From assembly GCA_005888755.1 (NCBI GenBank), contig VBBQ01000020.1:1-28188 (forward strand): a stretch of 28,188 nt of DNA. The letters are read 5' to 3'. The stretch comes from Candidatus Bathyarchaeota archaeon (GTDB taxonomy: Archaea; Thermoproteota; Bathyarchaeia; 40CM-2-53-6). Positions 8,645 to 14,924 of the stretch are shown piece after piece; the first letter of the stretch is position 1; each line of letters starts with the position of its first letter. The notes beneath the pieces were generated by a model. That model did not search any database and was not told where the DNA came from. It saw only the letters and a program-made list of their open reading frames with translations. Both the position numbers and the translations under genes were made by a program.

Positions 8645-8772
8645 AGTACGAGTCGACAAACCCATCCAGTAAAATGCCTTACCCACACAAATCGGCAGAA
8701 TATTCCATGCACTTAAAGAGAAAAGAGGAAATGCGGAGCGACAGGGCCAAGTGTCAGGTTTTCTTGGGAAGA

Positions 8773-8865
8773 TTACTGAACCGGCTCTAGCAATACAAGA
8801 AGGCCGGTCGCTACGATCAGAACGACTATAGTCGCAATTGGAACCCACCGAGACAGTATCAACAT
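8773..8865 (-). CDS. Possible 30-aa single-pass membrane peptide
   Basis: A short minus-strand reading frame (ATG at 8863-8865, TAA at 8773-8775) of 30 residues, too short for usual gene callers. It has a short polar start (MLILSRW) and then an uninterrupted hydrophobic stretch of about 18 residues (VPIATIVVLIVATGLLVL) ending LEPVQ, a typical single membrane helix. It lies alone between tRNA-Arg and tRNA-Val. No Shine-Dalgarno or convincing TATA box is visible. Composition alone could arise by chance in a frame this short, so the call is tentative. Confidence 0.35.
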   Translation of the reverse strand: MLILSRWVPIATIVVLIVATGLLVLLEPVQ

Positions 8866-8962
8866 TGATGAGGCGTTGTTACTCGCGATATGGACTCACG
8901 GTCATTCCGGAATCATACAGAACAAGAAAGCTTGATAGGGAATCCAGTTTGAGCTCAACCGG

Positions 8963-9060
8963 GGGCTCGTCGTCTAAGACGCCGTTGACGCGTCGGCGAA
9001 GCCTGGTTAGGACGTCGCCCTGACACGGCGAAGGTCGCAGGTTCAAATCCTGCCGAGCCC
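8963..9060 (+). tRNA. trnV: tRNA-Val(GAC) with a 24-nt D-loop intron
   Basis: A plus-strand cloverleaf: acceptor GGGCTCG/CGAGCCC, D stem GTCT/GGAC, anticodon stem TCGCC/GGCGA with loop CTGACAC (anticodon GAC at 9022-9024), and T arm GCAGG-TTCAAAT-CCTGC. The 98-nt gene minus an intron of about 24 nt (about 8976-8999, between D-stem position 13 and the AGCCTGGTTA loop) leaves a 74-nt mature tRNA. The 37/38 site is uninterrupted. CCA is not encoded; a short T run follows (9063-9066). Exact splice points are uncertain by one base because both borders carry A. Confidence 0.88.
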
Positions 9061-9087
9061 ACTTTTACAGACGAGCCAAGCCTGTCT

Positions 9088-9255
9088 TCAGTGACCTGGA
9101 GAGGCTTCAGGACCCCGATGGATCTCGTACTCTATACGTTTCACGTACGGGTCGTTAAGCCCTAGTATGAATCCGTCTGTGTCGCAGATGAATATTTTCA
9201 GGTTGCGATTCCAATGCATTAGTCGGTTGCAGCGCGGGCATCTAACTTCGACCAT
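9088..9255 (-). CDS. Small Cys-containing protein downstream of L37e
   Basis: A 55-residue frame (ATG at 9253-9255, TGA at 9088-9090) starting 73 nt after the L37e stop on the same strand, with an in-frame TAG just upstream that fixes the start. It has a C-P-R-C knuckle (C6, C9) and then a single cysteine (C24, FICDTDGFILG). This resembles a zinc ribbon whose second knuckle has lost one cysteine; an Asp or His could replace it. The remainder is charged (YVKRIEYEIHRG). A CPRC start and co-orientation with a zinc-ribbon ribosomal protein make it a plausible real gene, possibly co-transcribed with L37e. I do not recognise the family. Confidence 0.55.
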   Translation of the reverse strand: MVEVRCPRCNRLMHWNRNLKIFICDTDGFILGLNDPYVKRIEYEIHRGPEASPGH

Positions 9256-9328
9256 TGGCGGCTCGTTCCGTCGATTCTATTCAACGAAGAGGAAATCCAA
9301 AGTTGGCTTGGACGAGAGACCACTGGTT

Positions 9329-9520
9329 CTAGACTATTCTTGTCCGGTTGATCTTTTTGTTCTGCCATGAGTAGCGTCGAAGCTTCGTAATCTCCCCGAA
9401 GCCGCATGCTGCGCAACGTTTCTTCCGAACGTGGTAAGCGTGTCGGCCACATCTCCGGCACCTGATGTGTGTACCTTTTCCGCCCATCTTTCCTAGCGAT
9501 GTGGTTCCTTTGCTACCCAT
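9329..9520 (-). CDS. rpl37e: 50S ribosomal protein L37e
   Basis: A 63-residue archaeal/eukaryotic ribosomal protein L37e, a zinc-binding component of the large ribosomal subunit. The zinc ribbon is intact: C21-x2-C24 ([19 protein letters not shown], in part) and C36-x2-C39 (CAACGFGE). It is followed by the basic RNA-binding tail ([11 protein letters not shown]). The ATG at 9518-9520 is preceded at 6-nt spacing by a Shine-Dalgarno AGAAGGA (9527-9533) and by its own TATA box. In many archaea this gene follows an LSm gene; none is here, and the upstream neighbour is the AcuC-like deacetylase. Confidence 0.95.
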   Translation of the reverse strand: MGSKGTTSLGKMGGKGTHIRCRRCGRHAYHVRKKRCAACGFGEITKLRRYSWQNKKINRTRIV

Positions 9521-9526
9521 CTATGG

Positions 9527-9563
9527 TCCTTCTCGCGAACGCTTAACGCGTTGAAAGATAAAC
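9527..9563 (-). promoter_or_regulatory. L37e promoter and ribosome binding site
   Basis: On the minus strand a TATA box (GTTTATCT, about 9556-9563) lies about 40 nt before the L37e ATG, predicting a short leader of about 15 nt. The leader contains the Shine-Dalgarno AGAAGGA at 9527-9533. All of this sits in the 60-nt gap after the deacetylase gene, so L37e has its own promoter. Confidence 0.6.
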
Positions 9564-9580
9564 GTTGCACTATCACGCTG

Positions 9581-10699
9581 CTATTTTGCGAGGTAGGATG
9601 CTAGCTCTTTCAGCACACTGTCCACTTCGCCAATTGTGTTCGAATCGTCATTCGTAGGCTTATCGTGAAGGTCCGTCGGAGGTTCTTCTCCTGTGAGCTT
9701 CCTGAACTCTCTCGACCACGGTTCTGTGATCTCATTGTCCAGCTCTTTTCCCGCCAGAGTTGCGAAGGCGACTGTCCAGACCCTTGGGACGTTGGCAAGA
9801 GTATATCCTCCTCCGCCGAACAGCAGGAGTCGACCTTCGCACAGCTCATGCGCGAGCTTATGCATCTCCGAAACGACCCCTTGGTACATGTTTGTGGTAA
9901 GTCGAAGATGGGCGAGACGATCATCCATGTGACCGTCAGCCCCACACTGAACGAGAATAATCTGAGGTCGGAATTTTCTTACAATCTCCGGAGCTAATGC
10001 GTGAAACGCTCGAAGATACGCCTCGTCGCCTGTACCAGGGAGGAGAGGGACGTTTAGTTTGAGACCTTTCGCCTCACTCTTTCCAATCTCGTCTGGAAAT
10101 CCAGTTCCGGGGAAGAGGTATTTTCCGCTCTCGTGGAAATCGATGTCTAGCAGTGACGGGTCGTTGTAGAACCCGTACATGACACCGTCTCCGTGATGAG
10201 CATCGATGTCCAGGTAGAGGAGTCGGTTGACATTGTATTTTTTCCTCAGATAATTGATGCTCACTGCTGGGTCGTTGAAGATGCAGAAGCCTGAGGCTCG
10301 TTCAGGATGTGCGTGGTGCAGTCCTCCAGACGGGTTGAAGGCATGGGCGAATTTTCCGGTCATTATCTTGTCGCAGGCTTCTAGGGAAGCACCGACTATG
10401 AGGCTGGTGGCTTCGAAGCATCCCTTGAAAGCAGGCGTATCGCCCGCGTCCAAGAGCCCTGAGCCTTTGTCGCTATACTTCTGAACCAATCGAACATACT
10501 CCTTTTCGTGAAAGAGAAGAATCTCCTCTTCAGAGGCGACTCGTGGCAGGGTAATCACGATCTCGTCTTCATGGAGTAGTCCCTTCGACCGAATCAGATC
10601 ATAGGTTAGTTTTACTCTTACTGGACGTAGGGGGTGAAACTGTCCGAGGTTATAATCCAGAAACTTCTCAGAATAGAGAAGGGTAGTCGTCCCTCCCAA
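9581..10699 (-). CDS. Histone deacetylase family protein (AcuC-like)
   Basis: A 372-residue arginase-fold, zinc-dependent deacylase of the class I HDAC/AcuC superfamily. The catalytic set is complete: the His dyad H128-H129 (GGLHHAHPE), zinc ligands D166, H168 (DIDAHHGDG) and D255 (QCGADGH), and the transition-state Tyr Y299 (GGGGYT). It should remove acetyl groups from lysines or small amines in the cytoplasm; the true substrate in archaea is generally unknown. The start is TTG at 10697-10699, with a weak AGGGA 7 nt upstream, and gives the usual N-terminal strand (LLYSEKFLDYNLG). It begins 19 nt after the aldehyde dehydrogenase stop, so the two probably form an operon. Confidence 0.92.
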   Translation of the reverse strand: MGGTTTLLYSEKFLDYNLGQFHPLRPVRVKLTYDLIRSKGLLHEDEIVITLPRVASEEEILLFHEKEYVRLVQKYSDKGSGLLDAGDTPAFKGCFEATSLIVGASLEACDKIMTGKFAHAFNPSGGLHHAHPERASGFCIFNDPAVSINYLRKKYNVNRLLYLDIDAHHGDGVMYGFYNDPSLLDIDFHESGKYLFPGTGFPDEIGKSEAKGLKLNVPLLPGTGDEAYLRAFHALAPEIVRKFRPQIILVQCGADGHMDDRLAHLRLTTNMYQGVVSEMHKLAHELCEGRLLLFGGGGYTLANVPRVWTVAFATLAGKELDNEITEPWSREFRKLTGEEPPTDLHDKPTNDDSNTIGEVDSVLKELASYLAK

Positions 10700-10718
10700 G
10701 AGCGTCCCTGTGTCGAAT

Positions 10719-12140
10719 TCACTCCACGTGGGCGTGGGCTAGCGGTGACTTTTCATATACACGGACCGACTTGATGTTGGTGAATTCTAGCATTCCATAT
10801 CTTGAGAGTTCTCGACCGATTCCACTGTGTCGAACTCCGCCGAATGGCATTCGTGGGTCTGAGACGACAACATTGTTGATGGTTACAAGACCTGCTGAGA
10901 TCTCTCGGGCGACCTTTTCTGCTCTCCGTGTATCCGTTCCCCATACGGTTGCTCCCAATCCGAACTCGCTCTTGTTTGCAAGTCTTATCGCCTCATCCTC
11001 ATCTTTGACAGCGATAACCGGTGCAGCAGGCCCGAATGTCTCTTCCTTCATCATCCTCATTTCCTTGCTTATGTTTGTGATTATGGTGGGAGCGTAGAAC
11101 GATCCTTTGCGCCTCAATCTCTCTCCACCAGTTTCGAGTTGAGCTCCTTGTTTCAACGCGTCTTTGACCTGCCCGTCTAAAGTCTTGAGTGCTTCTTCCC
11201 TGACCATAGGTCCGATATCCGTCTCAGGGCTAAGCGGATCTCCAACTCTCAGCGATTTCGTCTTCTTCACAAATTTGTCTAGGAACTCGTCGAGAACGTG
11301 CTTTACCACGATGATTCTCTTGGTCGCGATGCAGCTCTGGCCGTTGTTGATGAATCGGCCGGCGACTGCGCCTGTTGAGGCCGCTTCAATGTCCGCGTCT
11401 TCAAGGACTAGGAAGGGGTCACTTCCTCCGAGCTCTAGGACGAACTTCTTCAGCTGTGTGCTCGCTGCTTGAGCTACAGCTCGTCCCGCGTTCACGCTGC
11501 CTGTGAAGGAGATGGCGACAGTGTCGGATTCGATCAGGTTGTTGGCTACTTGGGCGCTCCCGAGGATGATGTTGAAGCATCCGGGGATGAGGCCGGTTGA
11601 TTCGAAGGTGCTGTGGAGGGCGAGTCCTGACTGTGGCGTTATGCTGGAGGGTTTGAAGACGGTCGTGTTGCCAACCATCAGCGACGGAGCTACGAACCTG
11701 ATGCATTGCCACAGTGGAAAGTTCCAGGGCATTATAGAGCCGATGACCCCTAGCGGTTCGAAGGCGACATAGCTGTCTGTTGCGTCTGTTTTTATGACTT
11801 CGGGGTTTAGGAATTTTGGGCCGTTCTCTGAATAGTACTCCAGAGCCCAGGCGCATTTCGCTACCTCCGGTAGCGACTCTTTCATTGGTTTACCCATCTC
11901 TTGGGTGATGATTCGAGCCAGCTTCCCCTTCTGGGCCCGAAGCGTCTTCGCGGCTCTCTCCAGATAGATTGCCCGCTTAGCGGGCGAGAGTAAGCGCCAT
12001 TTCTCAAACGCTTTTTTAGCCTTAGTGACTGCCTTGTCGACATCGGCTTTTGTCGATGATTTGTATCGTTTGAGGGTCTTGCCTGTTGCCGGGTTGATCG
12101 TCTCAAACCATGTGGGCTGTCTACTTGGCAAAGCATGCAC
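10719..12140 (-). CDS. NAD(P)-dependent aldehyde dehydrogenase, succinate-semialdehyde dehydrogenase-like
   Basis: A 473-residue ALDH-superfamily enzyme oxidising an aldehyde to its carboxylate with NAD(P)+. Catalytic C270 (NNGQSCIATKR) and general base E236 (LELGGSDP) are present, with the oxyanion N140 (PWNFPLWQ) and cofactor lysine K163 (FKPSS). Overall sequence style is closest to the succinate-semialdehyde dehydrogenase (GabD/Sad) group, but substrate assignment by eye is weak. The start is GTG at 12138-12140, a few nt after the transcription start predicted from the TATA box at 12170-12178, so the message is nearly leaderless. It heads a probable two-gene operon with the AcuC-like deacetylase. 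Confidence 0.92.
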   Translation of the reverse strand: MHALPSRQPTWFETINPATGKTLKRYKSSTKADVDKAVTKAKKAFEKWRLLSPAKRAIYLERAAKTLRAQKGKLARIITQEMGKPMKESLPEVAKCAWALEYYSENGPKFLNPEVIKTDATDSYVAFEPLGVIGSIMPWNFPLWQCIRFVAPSLMVGNTTVFKPSSITPQSGLALHSTFESTGLIPGCFNIILGSAQVANNLIESDTVAISFTGSVNAGRAVAQAASTQLKKFVLELGGSDPFLVLEDADIEAASTGAVAGRFINNGQSCIATKRIIVVKHVLDEFLDKFVKKTKSLRVGDPLSPETDIGPMVREEALKTLDGQVKDALKQGAQLETGGERLRRKGSFYAPTIITNISKEMRMMKEETFGPAAPVIAVKDEDEAIRLANKSEFGLGATVWGTDTRRAEKVAREISAGLVTINNVVVSDPRMPFGGVRHSGIGRELSRYGMLEFTNIKSVRVYEKSPLAHAHVE

Positions 12141-12169
12141 CTAAAGGCAGTAGCATCGTCTCGCTTGCA

Positions 12170-12178
12170 CCTATAAGA
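12170..12178 (-). promoter_or_regulatory. TATA box of the aldehyde dehydrogenase operon
   Basis: The minus strand reads TCTTATAGG, centred about 34 nt before the GTG start. The predicted transcription start is near 12149, leaving a leader of under 10 nt. Confidence 0.6.
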
Positions 12179-12344
12179 CCAACTGAAAATGCAGACCAGG
12201 CTGGATCATGTTGAACGATTTCGGACGGCCGATTGGTCCACGACGACACACGGTGGCTTAGAAACGTTGAGAATTTGGTCCGACCGAATGTCGCCTAGAG
12301 CCAGCGATTGGAATCCTATTCTTTGGGGGGGATCGCGTATTTAG

Positions 12345-12547
12345 AATCGCTTCTCGTAATCGTCTTTTGACACGGTTCTTGAAACCAGTTATTGGATCAT
12401 TATCGGAAACAGTTCCTGAAATCGTCCTGAAACAAGTTTTTGAAACCCTTTCGGAAGACTTTCGAAACAACTATTTGAATTGCTCTTGACACTGTACTTG
12501 ATCTTGTCCTGAAACCAGTAGTGAATCTGTACCGTGAATTTTCATGG
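12345..12547. repeat. Degenerate tandem array of ~12-bp units
   Basis: About 17 consecutive units of 10-14 bp (mean 11.9) can be read head to tail. Most begin AAAC/AATC/ACAC and end TTG/CTG/CGG. Examples are ACACGGTTCTTG (12370-12381), AAACAGTTCCTG (12407-12418), AAACAAGTTTTTG (12430-12442), AAACCCTTTCGG (12443-12454), AAACAACTATTTG (12465-12477), ACACTGTACTTG (12489-12500) and AAACCAGTAGTG (12512-12523). A rough consensus is AAACNGTNCTTG. Because unit length varies and is not a multiple of 3, the array is unlikely to be coding. It occupies most of the 450-nt gap between the aldehyde dehydrogenase promoter and the tRNA-Ala 3' end. Confidence 0.65.
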
Positions 12548-12590
12548 GCCGAGGGCCGACTCGGATCTCGCGCGCCGGCTCGATGGTGGT

Positions 12591-12729
12591 GGACCGGGCG
12601 GGATTTGAACCCGCGGCCCTACGGAGCAGGGTTAGTGCCTTCCCGCATTCTGGGTCGAAGGACGACCTGCCAAGCGGGCGATCTTCGGCCAGCCCTGACG
12701 CGCTGTGTACCAGGCTGATCTACCGGCCC
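12591..12729 (-). tRNA. trnA: tRNA-Ala(GGC) with three introns
   Basis: A minus-strand cloverleaf: acceptor GGGCCGG/CCGGTCC with the G3:U70 pair that specifies alanine, D stem GATC/GATC, anticodon stem CCCGC/GCGGG with loop TTGGCAT (anticodon GGC, complement at 12669-12671), and T arm GCGGG-TTCAAAT-CCCGC. The 139-nt gene yields a 73-nt tRNA after removing three introns. These are about 24 nt after A21 in the D arm (12684-12707), about 20 nt at the canonical 37/38 site (12648-12667), and about 22 nt in the variable loop (within 12615-12641). ACCA follows in the genome (12587-12590), so CCA is encoded. Splice borders are approximate. Confidence 0.88.
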
Positions 12730-12756
12730 ACGGAGACCGCGAAACCCAAGACCCAC

Positions 12757-12765
12757 TATTAAATG
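12757..12765 (-). promoter_or_regulatory. TATA box for tRNA-Ala
   Basis: The minus strand reads CATTTAATA here, about 30 nt before the tRNA 5' end at 12729, in an otherwise gene-free stretch. Confidence 0.55.
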
Positions 12766-12917
12766 GGTTCTGTTTTCAGCCTGCTTCAGATCTCGCGTCT
12801 GCTTATGACCGCTTACAATCTCGGCATTTTCTGGGAATGCTGGATGGGACCCGAATCGCGCAGAGTCTGCGACAGCCTTCGTGAAACTCGGCAAGAAATC
12901 GGATTATACAAGAACAA

Positions 12918-13868
12918 CTACAACCGAGAGACAATGTAGTCCGCAAAGACCGCGTCTAGGACCCCAAGCCCTCCAGCTTTGAAAATGGTAGTGTCATTTT
13001 TTCCTCTCCGTATGATGCTCGGGTCGAGAAGCAATTCCCCTAATTCCGCCCTAATGTGTGATCTCGTAATCGCCTTCTCTCTAAGCGGGGTCATGATATC
13101 TCCATAGGTCGTTACAGCTTGTTCGACGGAGTCAACAACGAGAACAGATCTTTTCACCAGAGCTGTATCCATTTCTCGCGAACTCGGAAGAGCGGCTCCA
13201 ATCGCGTTCACATGGGCCCCGAGGCGAACCGAGCTGCCTCTAAAGAGCGGAACACGAGAGCTAGTAGCCAAAACGAGAACGTCGGACTTTCTAGCTACTT
13301 CCTCCGAAGATGCGGCCTCACTGGCCGGAACACCAATGTTCCTGGAAGCACTTCGCACAAACGCTGCCCGATGGGCCTTTGATCGAGAGTAGACTAGGAC
13401 CCGGGAAAAATTTCTCGCTTCGAGTACCGCCGGGACGTTGGCCTGCGCCTGTTTTCCTGTTCCAATGATTCCCAGGGTCTCTACGTCTTTGATAGCTAGA
13501 ATGTCGGTAGCAACTGCCGAGCTGGCAGCGGTTCTGATCGCGGTCAAGTTGTCGCCCGCAATACGCGCCAACTCCGATCCGGTTTTTGAATCGAAGACGT
13601 AGATCATGGCCGAGGTGGATGGTAGAGAGTCGTGCCGGTTTCCAGACTTCACGCTGACTACTTTCACAGATACCGTTCCAAGGCCAAACACATAGGCAGG
13701 CATGAAATAGAAAGAAGCGCCACCTGGGATCGTGAACCATGTCCGTAGGGGTTCGAGGACCTGTTTCCTTTCGCGTTTGACATAAGCTCGTCGAGCAAGC
13801 TCGATCGATTTCCGGATAGTCAGAACAAGACTGACTTCACTCTCGGTAATCGATCGTGTTGCTTTCAC
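12918..13868 (-). CDS. Ornithine cyclodeaminase / mu-crystallin family protein
   Basis: A 316-residue NAD(P)-binding protein of the ornithine cyclodeaminase/mu-crystallin family. It contains the N-terminal substrate region (VSVKVVSVKSGN), the DNLTAIRTAASSAVAT block, a Rossmann dinucleotide loop (IGTGKQAQA) and the C-terminal RAELGELL...TIFKAGGLGVLDA block. Archaeal members include alanine dehydrogenases as well as cyclodeaminases and imine reductases, so the reaction (deamination of ornithine or alanine, or reduction of a ketimine) cannot be fixed by eye. The start is GTG at 13866-13868; an overlapping ATG 2 nt upstream is immediately followed by TGA and cannot serve. It is monocistronic and divergent from the unknown gene at 13967. 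Confidence 0.87.
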   Translation of the reverse strand: MKATRSITESEVSLVLTIRKSIELARRAYVKRERKQVLEPLRTWFTIPGGASFYFMPAYVFGLGTVSVKVVSVKSGNRHDSLPSTSAMIYVFDSKTGSELARIAGDNLTAIRTAASSAVATDILAIKDVETLGIIGTGKQAQANVPAVLEARNFSRVLVYSRSKAHRAAFVRSASRNIGVPASEAASSEEVARKSDVLVLATSSRVPLFRGSSVRLGAHVNAIGAALPSSREMDTALVKRSVLVVDSVEQAVTTYGDIMTPLREKAITRSHIRAELGELLLDPSIIRRGKNDTTIFKAGGLGVLDAVFADYIVSRL

Positions 13869-13924
13869 ATCAAGAGAAGAATCGTCGTCAGCTTAACACA
13901 GTTGCTACGCCATCGACCCTATTC

Positions 13925-13933
13925 GGATATAGA
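13925..13933 (+). promoter_or_regulatory. TATA box before the interrupted gene at 13967
   Basis: GGATATAGA lies about 38 nt upstream of the ATG at 13967, predicting a leader of about 13 nt. This suggests the original gene began at 13967, not after the in-frame stop at 14117. Confidence 0.5.
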
Positions 13934-13966
13934 CGACCTGCCTGCCCGCATCAGTCGGTGATAGCC

Positions 13967-14119
13967 ATGAGAGAACACTTCCATGTGTTGGAATTGCTGG
14001 CCTCTTCTGGCAAGAGTTCTCCCTTCTTGTTCTCTCATGATGCTTGTCTTGAACGATTATGGTCTTGCAATGGGAACATTTTGCCTATCTCCCAGCTGGG
14101 GGCGACTGTCAAGGGCTGA
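13967..14119 (+). other. Upstream in-frame fragment of the interrupted unknown gene
   Basis: A 50-codon frame from an ATG at 13967 to a TGA at 14117-14119. It is in the same frame as, and two codons short of, the TTG-started frame at 14126. Codon style is the same T/G-rich type (TTG, TCT, GTT) as the downstream part, unlike the C/A-rich style of radA. The likeliest reading is the N-terminus of one gene broken by a nonsense codon. A separate 50-residue peptide is possible. No recognisable domain. Confidence 0.4.
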
Positions 14120-14125
14120 AGATCC

Positions 14126-14815
14126 TTGCCTGTTCAGGGCCCACTAGTCTCACCGGTCGATGTCGACGTTCTACGCCAGGTGAACATGTCGTTGACTCGA
14201 AACCTGGATTTCTGTCAGTCTGGAGACGGGAGCAAGGCTTGGAGCGAGGTCTTGGGGCTGCGTGAGGATTTCAAGTCCCATCTGGCCTGGGTTATGGGGC
14301 TAGGTCACCTATCGGAGACCTTCGCTCGTCATGCGGTTCCAAACTATCTGGTTCGGGTTCTTCATCCCTTGTCGCAGAGTCTTCGGGTAAATCTTCTCCT
14401 GGGTATGCTGCCTGACTGTTTCTTGGAGGTGCGAGCATTGACCGAGCAGCTGGCTCGAGCTTTCCAGGCGGATCTAAAGTTCTCAAAGGAGGCCTCGTTT
14501 ACCAGTAAGCTTTCACGGTTGGATGTTCGAGAACCGAGTCTTTACAAGCTGACGGGGGAAACGGATACTAGCGTTCTTCCCCTATTGTCTGAGTTGGGGC
14601 ATGGCTGGGTTCGGATGGACCAGCCCTTGACCGGTATGGGCGCGTCCTTGCCTGTTTCAGCAGCGTCGACCACCTATACAACGCGTGATGTGCCTGAATT
14701 GTTGAGACTGACTTCGGCTGTGAAGCGTTTCCGGGAATTGTTGTCCAAGACTATGAGCCAATGGTCGTCTAAGCTGGAGAAGAAGGATTCGACTCCACCT
14801 TCAAAAAGGTCTTGA
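14126..14815 (+). CDS. Unrecognised protein, probably 3' part of an interrupted gene
   Basis: A 229-codon frame from a TTG at 14126 to the TGA at 14813-14815. I do not recognise the family. The protein is soluble-looking, mostly helical, with Leu/Arg-rich central segments (LSQSLRVNLLLG, EVRALTEQLARAF), an SELGHGWVRMD motif and a charged Ser/Lys tail. No signal peptide, membrane helix or metal motif is visible. Codon use is rich in TTG, GTT and TCT compared with its neighbours, which suggests acquisition or weak expression. The in-frame fragment at 13967-14119 with its own TATA box implies that the true start is upstream and a TGA interrupts it. An internal ATG start at about 14186 is an alternative. 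It ends 109 nt before radA. Confidence 0.5.
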   Translation: MPVQGPLVSPVDVDVLRQVNMSLTRNLDFCQSGDGSKAWSEVLGLREDFKSHLAWVMGLGHLSETFARHAVPNYLVRVLHPLSQSLRVNLLLGMLPDCFLEVRALTEQLARAFQADLKFSKEASFTSKLSRLDVREPSLYKLTGETDTSVLPLLSELGHGWVRMDQPLTGMGASLPVSAASTTYTTRDVPELLRLTSAVKRFRELLSKTMSQWSSKLEKKDSTPPSKRS

Positions 14816-14924
14816 GAGATAGATACGCAGTCGCATAGACCAATCGCCTTCACTCAGAGGAATACTTTCACTCCTCACTGTGAGAGATAAGCGAACTCCG
14901 AGCCCAGCGATTATTTAGATCATA

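Noticed and set aside
9167-9370. 67-codon plus-strand frame opposite L37e
   Set aside because: It is antisense to L37e and the 55-aa CPRC protein, which have clear motifs and start signals.
10771-11472. Long frames antisense to the aldehyde dehydrogenase
   Set aside because: Shadow frames from GC-biased third positions; the minus-strand enzyme is unambiguous.
12258-12470. 70-codon minus-strand frame through the 12-bp array
   Set aside because: Unit lengths vary from 10 to 14 bp so any repeated peptide loses frame; the reading frame is a by-product of the array.
12345-12547. CRISPR array
   Set aside because: Units are about 12 bp, contiguous and degenerate, with no unique spacers and no cas genes in the window.
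14911-14920. TTATTTAGAT as the radA TATA box
   Set aside because: Only about 10 nt from the ATG, too close for the usual 25-nt spacing unless translation starts further downstream, which the conserved N-terminus argues against.
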